NCBI GenBank assembly: GCA_900548075.1
Contig: URJD01000133.1
Coordinates: forward strand, 1-5,403
From: an uncultured Collinsella sp.
Lineage (GTDB): Bacteria > Actinomycetota > Coriobacteriia > Coriobacteriales > Coriobacteriaceae
Length of the DNA stretch: 5,403 bases
Direction: 5' to 3'
Of the stretch, positions 1-4,604 are shown one piece after another. Made by a program: the position numbers and the translations under genes. Within the stretch, counting starts at the first letter, position 1, and the number at the start of each line of letters is the position of its first letter. A model generated the notes under the pieces. It had not been told where the DNA came from and searched no databases. It saw nothing but the letters and a program-made list of their open reading frames with translations.

Positions 1-78
1 GCCTGGCGCAGCTGGGACACCATGCCTATCGCCACGAGGCGCTTTATCGACTATATGAGCTCGCATATTGTCAATTAA
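1..78 (+). CDS. C-terminal fragment, probable LysR-type transcriptional regulator
   Basis: An open frame enters at base 1 and stops at TAA 76-78, giving 25 C-terminal residues beginning AWRSWDTMPIATRRFIDYMS. The order 'AWR..., small loop with P-A, then RRFIDYM' resembles the last strand and helix of the effector-binding domain of LysR-type regulators, which often end as W-R-...-P-A-x-R-R-F-I-D/E-x-L. The DNA-binding part lies outside the window, so the assignment rests on a short tail only. The gene converges on the MATE transporter gene with 27 bp between the two stop codons, and no obvious terminator hairpin fits there. The reading frame is quite secure; the family call is moderate. It could be another protein with a similar C-terminal helix. 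Confidence 0.55.
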   Translation, partial: AWRSWDTMPIATRRFIDYMSSHIVN

Positions 79-105
79 TGACAGGCGTGACGTTGAACGC
101 GGTGT

Positions 106-1488
106 TTAGCGGGCTGTCGCTTTGACTTGGGCGGCGCGATAGGTGCGTGCCGGGTGGCAGAGTAGTACCGCCACGACCATAAAGAACGCTGTGGTGCCCA
201 AGCTGATGGGGTAGACCATCATGATGTTCGCAAAGGTGCGGAAGTGCGGGAACACGCAGAATACCCAATAGAAGCGAATGCCGCAAACGCAGATCATGGT
301 GATGAGGGCGGGCATAAGCGAGATGCCAAAGCCGCGTAGGTAACCGGACATGTTTTCGTAGAACATGCTAAAGGCGTACGCCGGGAAGATCGAACACACG
401 CGGATATAGCCGATCGAGACGATGTTGGGATCGCTGTTAAAAAGCGCCAGGATCTCGCGCCCCAGACCGACGATGATGACGATGGTGGTGAGCGCGACGA
501 TGCCGCCTTCGATCAGGCAGACCTTGAGCGTTTTGGTGCAGCGGTCGATCTGGCGAGCGCCGTGGTTTTGCCCCACAAAGGTGGTGCAGGCCTGGCTAAA
601 GCTGTTGAGTAGGTTGTAGCACACGTACTCCAGGCTCATGGCAGCGCTGGATGCCGCCATGACCTCGGTGCCCAGGCTGTTGATAGCAGACTGGATGATG
701 ATGTTGGCGACGGCAAAGACGGCGCTCTGGATGCCGGCGGGCAGGCCGATCTTGACGATGCGCTTGAGGGCGACGGGGTCGATAGCCAGGTCGCGTAGGG
801 TGACGCGGACGACGGAGTCGGTCTTGAGCAGGCGGATAAAGAGCGTAGCGGCGCTGACGGTGTAGGCGATGGCGGTGGCGATGGCGACGCCCGCGACGCC
901 CCAGTGGAGTACGGGGACAAAGATGAGGTCTAGGCCAATGTTGAGGACGGTGGACACGGCAAGCGCCTGCAGCGGCATGCGGGTGATGCCGACGGAGCGG
1001 AAGATCGCGGCCTCAAAGTTGTAGAGCAAGATCGAGGGCATGCTGAGCAAAAAGACGCGTAGGTAGAGCGAAGCGAGCGGCATGGTTTCGGCGGGAACAT
1101 TGAGCGCGGCGAGCATGGGCTCGGCAAAGGTCTCGCCCAGAGCGATGACGACAAAGCCCACGAGCGCCATTAAAATCGAGGTATGGACGGCGCGTTTGAC
1201 CATGTTCTGATCGTTGCGGCCGATAGCGTTGGCGATGACCACGTTGGAGCCAAGCGACATGCCAATAAACAGGTTGAGCATAAGACTGGTAAGCGGAACA
1301 TTGGAGCCGACCGCCGCCATGGCGAGGGTTCCCTGGTCGCCCGAGAAGTTACCGATGATGACCGTGGCGATGAGGTTCGACAGCTGCTCCAAGATGCTCG
1401 TGGCGGCCACGGGGAAGGCGAACAGGGGAATATTGCGCCACAGCGAGCCGGTGGTCATGTCAATGTGCTTAGATACGGTATCAGCCAT
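106..1488 (-). CDS. MATE family multidrug/metabolite efflux transporter
   Basis: The 460-residue product has the normal length and fold pattern of MATE (multidrug and toxic compound extrusion) antiporters: about twelve hydrophobic helices in two homologous six-helix lobes, in the cytoplasmic membrane. The N-lobe begins after a polar tail with W-R-N-I-P-L-F-A-F-P (17-26). It continues through I-I-G-N-F near 44-48 and the G-S-N...I-G-M-S-L-G-S-N-V-V-I-A-N-A-I-G-R stretch (61-91). The C-lobe repeats this with K-I-G-L-P-A-G-I-Q (246-254) and F-V-G-Q-N-H-G-A-R (304-312), followed by G-Y-L-R-G-F-G (382-388). MATE proteins export cationic drugs or metabolites using H+ or Na+; the substrate cannot be read from sequence. 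The ATG at 1488-1486 is preferred because it keeps the whole N-terminus, although its GAGAG ribosome site is modest. A possible -10 element (TATCAT on the minus strand, 1541-1536) lies about 50 bp upstream. The gene stands alone, convergent with the LysR-like gene and divergent from rlmA. Confidence 0.93.
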   Translation of the reverse strand: MADTVSKHIDMTTGSLWRNIPLFAFPVAATSILEQLSNLIATVIIGNFSGDQGTLAMAAVGSNVPLTSLMLNLFIGMSLGSNVVIANAIGRNDQNMVKRAVHTSILMALVGFVVIALGETFAEPMLAALNVPAETMPLASLYLRVFLLSMPSILLYNFEAAIFRSVGITRMPLQALAVSTVLNIGLDLIFVPVLHWGVAGVAIATAIAYTVSAATLFIRLLKTDSVVRVTLRDLAIDPVALKRIVKIGLPAGIQSAVFAVANIIIQSAINSLGTEVMAASSAAMSLEYVCYNLLNSFSQACTTFVGQNHGARQIDRCTKTLKVCLIEGGIVALTTIVIIVGLGREILALFNSDPNIVSIGYIRVCSIFPAYAFSMFYENMSGYLRGFGISLMPALITMICVCGIRFYWVFCVFPHFRTFANIMMVYPISLGTTAFFMVVAVLLCHPARTYRAAQVKATAR

Positions 1489-1535
1489 ACGCTCTCAATC
1501 TCTAATATGCTCTTTCGTGCTTATTTGCGCAGACG

Positions 1536-1541
1536 ATGATA
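1536..1541 (-). promoter_or_regulatory. candidate -10 element of the MATE gene
   Basis: On the minus strand this reads TATCAT, five of six bases of the sigma-70 -10 consensus, preceded by G in GAGTATCAT. It would put a start near 1529 and a leader of about 40 nt before the ATG at 1488. I do not see a good -35 at 16-18 bp, so the call is weak. It gains some weight because the same GTATCAT string occurs upstream of two other genes here. Confidence 0.3.
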
Positions 1542-1555
1542 CTCCTAATGCAACC

Positions 1556-1639
1556 AGTCGGCACTTAGGGACGTTCCTTTTCTGTCGGCAGCTGGGGACA
1601 CTCCTTATCTCTTCTAACTAGCCATTCAAGAACGTCCCC
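1556..1639. repeat. GGGAC-core intergenic repeat cluster (REP-like)
   Basis: Two adjacent imperfect direct copies of a 27-bp unit (1556-1582 and 1583-1609) agree at about 20 of 27 positions: G-T-C-G-G-C-A, then GGGAC, then TCCTT. A third core lies inverted at 1628-1639 (AAGAACGTCCCC). GGGACGTTC (1568-1576) and GAACGTCCC (1630-1638) form a perfect 9-bp inverted repeat 53 bp apart. The block sits between the divergent MATE and rlmA genes and encodes nothing convincing. I recall similar GGGGAC(G/A)(T/C)TCCTT strings as dispersed repeats in Collinsella-type genomes and other bacteria carrying REP-associated IS200-like transposases. That link is memory-based and unverified here. Transcription start sites of either flanking gene may fall inside or next to it. 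Confidence 0.6.
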
Positions 1640-1704
1640 AATGACTAGGTGGGGAAGGCGTGCGACAATGGTGGGCGTTGTGTTGTTCGCGCTAAGGAGT
1701 TGCC

Positions 1705-2517
1705 ATGTTGTTGTGTCCTGTTTGCCATGAACCGTTGGTGGATGACGAACGCGGTGCTGCATGCGCGGGCGGACACCGGTTTGACCGTGCGCGCGAGGGC
1801 TATCTATATCTACTACGTTCGTCCAAGAGCGGCGACTCCATGGGCGATCCCAAGTCGCAGGCACGCAGCCGTCGCGACTTCCTCAATCGCGACTATTATG
1901 CGCCGCTGCGCGACGCGATGGTCGAGCTGGTGCGCGAACGAACGGCTGAGCGCGGGGCATCCGCAGGCAAGCCTCTGACCCTGCTCGACATCTGCTGCGG
2001 CGAGGGCTATTACACGAGCGCCATGGGCTCGGTGGCGAACGTTGATGCCTACGGCTTTGACCTGGGCAAGGAAATGGTGCGCTTGGCTGCCAAGCGCGGC
2101 GGCGCGACGTATTTCGTTGCCAACATGAAGGACATCCCCGTGGCAGATGGCGCCTTCGATATGGTGACAGAGCTCTTTGCTCCCTTTAACGAGCGCGAGT
2201 TCGCCCGCGTGCTGGCGGCCGAGGGCTCACTCTACACCGTGATTCCAGGTGCCCGCCATCTGTTTGGGCTCAAGGAAGTGCTCTACGACACGCCGTACCT
2301 TAACGACGAAAAGCTGCCGAAGACGACCGAGCTAAAACTGGTCGGCACGCAGCGGGTATCCGCGAACATTACGCTCCAGACGCAGGCCGACATCGAGGCC
2401 GTGTTCCAGATGACGCCCTACTACTACCGCACGCGACCAGCAGACAAAGAGCGCCTGGCAAACTTGGACTCGCTCCAAACGGATATCGACTTCATCATCG
2501 CCGAGTACCGCCACTAA
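1705..2517 (+). CDS. rlmA: 23S rRNA (guanine-N1)-methyltransferase, RlmA family (G745/G748)
   Basis: The 270-residue protein matches the RlmA plan along its length. An N-terminal zinc finger has Cys4, Cys7, Cys20 and His24, followed by F-D-R-A-R-E-G-Y-L-Y-L-L (26-37). A linker with G-D-S (43-45) and R-R-D-F-L-N-R-D-Y-Y-x-P-L-R-D-A (56-71) precedes a Rossmann SAM-binding domain, with motif I L-L-D-I-C-C-G-E-G-Y-Y-T at 93-104 and an acidic residue after beta-2 (Asp119). Q-M-T-P-Y (235-239) and R-x-R-P (242-245) sit near the C-terminus, as in E. coli RlmA. These enzymes methylate N1 of G745 (RlmA-I, mostly Gram-negative) or G748 (RlmA-II/TlrB, mostly Gram-positive) in hairpin 35 of 23S rRNA, at the macrolide tunnel. 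The sequence alone does not settle which base; lineage suggests G748. AAGGAG at 1694-1699, 5 bp before the ATG, fixes the start. The gene is monocistronic and bracketed by GGGAC-type repeats. Confidence 0.93.
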   Translation: MLLCPVCHEPLVDDERGAACAGGHRFDRAREGYLYLLRSSKSGDSMGDPKSQARSRRDFLNRDYYAPLRDAMVELVRERTAERGASAGKPLTLLDICCGEGYYTSAMGSVANVDAYGFDLGKEMVRLAAKRGGATYFVANMKDIPVADGAFDMVTELFAPFNEREFARVLAAEGSLYTVIPGARHLFGLKEVLYDTPYLNDEKLPKTTELKLVGTQRVSANITLQTQADIEAVFQMTPYYYRTRPADKERLANLDSLQTDIDFIIAEYRH

Positions 2518-2551
2518 CCTACCAAAAAGGGACAGGTTTATTTTGGCAGGT
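2517..2551. repeat. Stem-loop with GGGACAGGTT core immediately after rlmA
   Basis: ACCTACCAAAA (2517-2527) and TTTTGGCAGGT (2541-2551) pair over 11 bp with one mismatch around a 13-nt loop containing GGGACAGG. The left arm starts on the last base of the rlmA stop codon, and TTTTAT follows the right arm. It could therefore act as a transcript 3'-end hairpin. The GGGACAGGTTTATTTT string resembles another dispersed intergenic repeat type I associate with Coriobacteriia. Whether it is a mobile-type repeat or just an rlmA 3' structure cannot be decided from one copy. Confidence 0.5.
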
Positions 2552-2569
2552 TTTATCTGGTTAAACGCA

Positions 2570-2603
2570 AAGGGCCGACCGCGTTGCTACGCGATCGGCC
2601 CTT
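2570..2603. terminator. Bidirectional intrinsic terminator between rlmA and the membrane-protein gene
   Basis: A 14-position stem (2570-2583 with 2590-2603) pairs at 13 positions around the six-base loop TTGCTA, with GGGCC/GGCCC at its base. On the plus strand it is followed by CTTGTTGCTCGTT; on the minus strand TTTGCGTTT follows. It lies 52 bp past the rlmA stop and 37 bp past the stop of the convergent gene at 2641. A two-way terminator is the natural reading. Confidence 0.85.
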
Positions 2604-2640
2604 CTTGTTGCTCGTTGTAAGGAATATGGGAGACGGGTGC

Positions 2641-3042
2641 CTACAGGCGATCCTTGTTCTCGGCCTTGACGTCGTGTGCCTGCTGAACAAAGAACAGGTC
2701 GTACACCACGATGACAAAGGCACCATAGTTGATGGCGTCGCCGCCGAACGCGGGGAGCGTGAGCACGGCCTGCGCAATCGTGGCGACCGCGGCGATGATG
2801 CCGAGCTTAAATGCGCCACCCACCTGCGAAGGCTTGTTGGCGCCCTTGATGCCCGCAACGCCCGCGGCGAGGTCGATGAGGCCCTTGGCGATAATCACGA
2901 CCGCGGCGAGCATGGCGTTCGGTCCGTAGGTGGACTCGAGTTTGCCGGTCGCGATGCCGGCGATTCCGATAACCAGGCTGGCGATGCCCAAAACAAAATA
3001 GATGAGGGCAAGGATTTTGAGTGTCTTGCGAGTGAAGCTCAT
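2641..3042 (-). CDS. Small four-helix membrane protein, function unknown
   Basis: I do not recognise the family. From the ATG at 3042-3040 the product is 133 residues. It has a short basic N-terminus (MSFTRKTLK) and four hydrophobic segments at about 8-31, 42-65, 77-98 and 104-121, ending in a charged tail (H-D-V-K-A-E-N-K-D-R-L). Gly/Ala-rich helices and short loops suggest an integral cytoplasmic-membrane protein, probably with both ends inside. The frame stays open upstream to an ATG at 3111, but the 3042 start is chosen for AAAGGA six bases before it. The extra 23 residues (M-C-F-T-I-C-A-A-H-W...) look like translated leader containing palindromes. The gene is transcribed alone, converging on rlmA and divergent from a small plus-strand gene. 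Palindromes at 3066-3078 and 3083-3113 and a cre-like site at 3140-3153 hint at regulated expression. Confidence 0.82.
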   Translation of the reverse strand: MSFTRKTLKILALIYFVLGIASLVIGIAGIATGKLESTYGPNAMLAAVVIIAKGLIDLAAGVAGIKGANKPSQVGGAFKLGIIAAVATIAQAVLTLPAFGGDAINYGAFVIVVYDLFFVQQAHDVKAENKDRL

Positions 3043-3065
3043 GGCTGGTCCTTTCGATACGAGTA

Positions 3066-3078
3066 CGCCAACTTGGCG
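3066..3078. promoter_or_regulatory. 13-bp palindrome CGCCAA-C-TTGGCG in the leader of the membrane-protein gene
   Basis: Perfect 6-bp arms flank a single central base, 23 bp upstream of the ATG at 3042. The single-base loop makes an RNA hairpin unlikely and a dimeric protein site more natural. A palindrome this short is expected about once per window by chance, so the call rests on its position. Confidence 0.3.
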
Positions 3079-3082
3079 CACC

Positions 3083-3113
3083 CAATGTGCTGCACATATG
3101 GTGAAGCACATTG
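3083..3113. promoter_or_regulatory. Operator-like inverted repeat CAATGTGCT-N13-AGCACATTG
   Basis: Perfect 9-bp arms (3083-3091 and 3105-3113) are separated by 13 bp. A third half-site GCACAT at 3092-3097 forms a nested palindrome ATGTGC-T-GCACAT (3085-3097), so three copies of the hexamer are present. On the minus strand the element overlaps TACAAT (3115-3110), a good -10 candidate, and lies about 40-70 bp before the ATG at 3042. That is where a repressor site would be expected. An RNA hairpin in the leader is the alternative. No regulator in the window is an obvious partner. Confidence 0.45.
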
Positions 3114-3139
3114 TAGTTCAACGCGGCGATGCATGCGTT

Positions 3140-3153
3140 TGAAAGCGCTTTGA
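3140..3153. promoter_or_regulatory. cre-like / LacI-family operator candidate
   Basis: The minus strand reads TCAAAGCGCTTTCA, matching the Bacillus catabolite-responsive element TGWAANCGNTNWCA at all but the second base. It is centred on the perfect 10-bp palindrome AAAGCGCTTT (3142-3151). It lies about 100 bp upstream of the minus-strand membrane-protein gene and about 120 bp upstream of the plus-strand small gene, so it could serve either. CcpA itself is a Firmicutes regulator; in an actinobacterium another LacI/GalR protein would be the likely ligand. Confidence 0.4.
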
Positions 3154-3273
3154 AGCCTGCGTACTCCAACCTTTCAAAAGGGAAAGCTAGGCGTAAGCCA
3201 AATCGATGGCAGCGTATGCGCAGCGCTGCGATGATGGGGCCATGATAAGAGCTGGACCGAAGAAGGAGCCATG

Positions 3274-3414
3274 ATGTACGGAGCCAAGCAAATGGGTGAG
3301 CCGCGGTCGTTGGGAAGGCGCATGAGTGATTCTGTGATTGCTGCCGTGTGCACGGGATTGATGGCGGTGCTTTGCATTGGGATGCTGTGGACTATGTCGC
3401 ATGTGGGACAATAA
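3274..3414 (+). CDS. 46-residue single-pass membrane protein, function unknown
   Basis: A short frame opens at ATG 3274 and ends at TAA 3412-3414. A strong AAGGAG (3263-3268) lies 5 bp upstream. The ATG at 3271 is also in frame but only 2 bp from that site, so 3274 is preferred. The peptide has a polar, basic N-terminal part (MYGAKQMGEPRSLGRRMSDS) and one hydrophobic stretch at about 21-41 (V-I-A-A-V-C-T-G-L-M-A-V-L-C-I-G-M-L-W-T-M), ending S-H-V-G-Q. Lys5, Arg11, Arg15 and Arg16 before the helix predict an N-in, C-out single-pass topology. There is no signal-peptidase motif or lipobox. It is divergent from the four-helix protein gene and is followed by the rsmJ-like gene 63 bp later, with a terminator-like hairpin between. 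I know no family for it; the case rests on ribosome site, spacing and amphipathic layout. Confidence 0.65.
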   Translation: MYGAKQMGEPRSLGRRMSDSVIAAVCTGLMAVLCIGMLWTMSHVGQ

Positions 3415-3422
3415 CGGACGGT

Positions 3423-3447
3423 TGGGTGCCGACATGAATGGCGCCCA
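3423..3447 (+). terminator. Terminator- or attenuator-like hairpin between the small gene and rsmJ
   Basis: TGGGTGCC (3423-3430) pairs with GGCGCCCA (3440-3447) over 8 bp, including one G-T wobble, around the nine-base loop GACATGAAT. The T-rich stretch TGTATTCGTTTTGTTTG follows. It begins 8 bp after the stop of the small membrane protein and ends 30 bp before the rsmJ start. It could end the small transcript, attenuate read-through, or sit in the rsmJ leader. Confidence 0.45.
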
Positions 3448-3477
3448 TGTATTCGTTTTGTTTGCTAAGGAGTGCCC

Positions 3478-4182
3478 ATGGGCGTCGTCGATCCCTTTTC
3501 TGTTGCTCGGGCGGCTGGGCTCGAGTTAACCAGGACGCCCGAGGGCCTCACGCTCACCGATGGCACGATGGAGCTGCGAGCCGATTTTGCCCGCATGCTT
3601 CCACGACTCAAGCAGGGCCGCCTGCAACAGGAGCTGCTGGTGAAGGCCGCACGCGCGAAAGGCGTCGAACAGCCGTGGGCAATCGATGCCACGGCAGGTT
3701 TTGGCGAGGATTCGCTGCTGCTTGCTGCCGCGGGCTTTACGGTCGATTTGTATGAGCAGGACTGTGTAATCGCGGCGCTGCTGCAGGATGCCTTGGACCG
3801 TGCGGCGGACGATCCGGCGCTTGCGGATGCCGTGGCGCGCATGCGCCTGCATGCGGGCGAGGACAGCATCGCCGGTCTTCGCCATACGGCTGAGCTGGTC
3901 GAGCAGGGCGAGCTCGTCGCGCCCGATGTGGTATATCTAGACCCCATGTTCCCCGAGCGCACCAAGAGCGCGGCGGTCAAAAAGAAGTTTCAACTGCTGC
4001 ATCATTTGGAGCAGCCGTGCGCCGATGAGGAGACGCTGGTTGAGGCTGCGCTTGCGGTGCACCCGCGCAAGTTGGTTATCAAGCGGCCGGTGAAGGGGCC
4101 ACTGCTTGCCGGTGTTAAGCCGAGCTATCAACTTGCGGGCAAGGCCGTTCGTTACGATGTCTTGGTGCCGCCGCGCCCGTAG
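3478..4182 (+). CDS. rsmJ: Class I SAM-dependent methyltransferase, RsmJ-like (16S rRNA m2G1516)
   Basis: The 234-residue product carries the RsmJ (YhiQ) signatures. These are the SAM-binding motif D-A-T-A-G-F-G-E-D-S (70-79), the post-beta-2 acidic position in L-Y-E-Q-D (91-95) before A-A-L-L-Q-D-A-L, the catalytic-type block V-Y-L-D-P-M-F-P-E-R-T-K-S-A-A-V-K-K-K (152-170), and the C-terminal V-I-K-R-P (200-204) with G-x-A-V-R-Y-D-V (221-228). E. coli RsmJ methylates N2 of G1516 in the 16S rRNA 3' region and has about 250 residues. The N-terminal third here is shorter and more divergent, so the same target base is an inference. The start is placed at ATG 3478, five bases after AAGGAG (3467-3472). 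An in-frame GTG at 3472 overlaps that ribosome site and would be a poor start. The gene converges on the small Cys/His gene at 4231, and no T-tailed terminator is visible in the 48 bp between. Confidence 0.85.
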   Translation: MGVVDPFSVARAAGLELTRTPEGLTLTDGTMELRADFARMLPRLKQGRLQQELLVKAARAKGVEQPWAIDATAGFGEDSLLLAAAGFTVDLYEQDCVIAALLQDALDRAADDPALADAVARMRLHAGEDSIAGLRHTAELVEQGELVAPDVVYLDPMFPERTKSAAVKKKFQLLHHLEQPCADEETLVEAALAVHPRKLVIKRPVKGPLLAGVKPSYQLAGKAVRYDVLVPPRP

Positions 4183-4230
4183 CTTGCGTGCGATGGTTGG
4201 CGCTCCGTCGGTGCCGTGCCGATGCGGTGC

Positions 4231-4527
4231 CTATTTCCAAGGGTGCGATGTCAGGTGCCAGCCGCCGCAGTATTCGCATTTGTAGCAGGCCAAACCGCGC
4301 CGCCCGCGGCTTTCGCAGTCGGCCATAACTGCCTCGGCCTCGGCGCGCGTGTCGTAACGGTTTTTGCGTTCGCACGATTTGTAGCGCCAGGCCTCGTCGC
4401 GCTCGGCGTTCAGGGCGTCGCGGCGCTCGTCTTCGCGCGCAAACAGGTCGCTCATATCGCCGCCCGTGGCAGCGCCCAAAAACTCGCTTTTGGCTTTTGA
4501 CCAAGCGGCTCGCTTTTTGCTCCCCAT
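4231..4527 (-). CDS. Small Cys/His-rich, zinc-ribbon-like protein of unknown function
   Basis: From the ATG at 4527-4525 the product has 98 residues. A basic N-terminus (MGSKKRAAWSKAK) and a charged, probably helical middle rich in Asp, Glu and Arg (about 25-50) are followed by a C-terminal module. That module contains K-S-C-E (50-53), Y-D-T-R-A-E-A-E-A (58-66) and Y-K-C-E-Y-C-G-G-W-H-L-T-S-H (82-95). The C-x2-C-x3-H arrangement (Cys84, Cys87, His91) plus Cys52 or His95 looks like a zinc site. The 'A-E-A then Y-x-C-x-x-C-x-x-W-H-L-T-S' pattern is one I have seen in short actinobacterial and phage hypothetical proteins. Nucleic-acid binding is a guess. A TTG at 4548 would add seven residues but has no ribosome site; GAGAGGGG lies about ten bases before the ATG. 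The gene is divergent from the GNAT gene across an 8-bp inverted repeat. Confidence 0.75.
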   Translation of the reverse strand: MGSKKRAAWSKAKSEFLGAATGGDMSDLFAREDERRDALNAERDEAWRYKSCERKNRYDTRAEAEAVMADCESRGRRGLACYKCEYCGGWHLTSHPWK

Positions 4528-4552
4528 CTGCTTCGTGCCCCTCTCCAAACGC

Positions 4553-4582
4553 TGGTATCATTGCCCAATCAAAGTGATACCA
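4553..4582. promoter_or_regulatory. Symmetric operator/promoter element TGGTATCA-N14-TGATACCA
   Basis: A perfect 8-bp inverted repeat (4553-4560 and 4575-4582) fills the 77-bp space between the divergent zinc-ribbon-like and GNAT genes. Its left arm contains TATCAT (4556-4561), five of six bases of a -10 box. That would give a plus-strand start near 4568 and a leader of about 37 nt. The mirrored right arm supplies TATCAC on the minus strand (4579-4574), about 47 bp before the ATG at 4527. The element may be an operator, a pair of facing -10 boxes, or both. The -35 matches are poor on both sides (TTCGTG at 4532-4537 for the plus strand). Confidence 0.45.
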
Positions 4583-4604
4583 ATAAACGTGAGGTCGCCG
4601 CGTG

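Noticed and set aside
8..22. CAGCTGGGACACC resembling the GGGGAC repeat near 1590
   Set aside because: It lies in an open coding frame, differs by a missing base, and lacks the rest of the repeat unit.
1183..1621. Plus-strand open frames of 118 and 135 codons opposite the MATE gene
   Set aside because: They run antisense to a clear transporter gene, have basic low-complexity composition and lack a ribosome site.
1641..1669. Possible rlmA promoter (ATGACT, 17 bp, GACAAT)
   Set aside because: Both hexamers are too weak a match to annotate without a mapped start.
3043..3111. N-terminal extension of the four-helix protein to the ATG at 3111
   Set aside because: The 23 extra residues are not membrane-like, no ribosome site precedes 3111, and the ATG at 3042 has AAAGGA at ideal spacing.
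3061..3166. 8-bp inverted repeat GAGTACGC ... GCGTACTC 90 bp apart
   Set aside because: Long spacing and short arms make chance likely, and nothing else links the arms.
3219..3230. 12-bp palindrome CGCAGCGCTGCG upstream of the small gene
   Set aside because: About one such palindrome is expected by chance in GC-rich DNA of this length, and no promoter element could be tied to it.
3174..3435. Minus-strand open frames of 67 and 82 codons
   Set aside because: They are Pro/His/Ser-rich shadows of the small plus-strand membrane protein region, with no ribosome site.
3472..3477. GTG at 3472 as the start of the RsmJ-like protein
   Set aside because: The GTG overlaps the AAGGAG ribosome site that sits five bases before ATG 3478.
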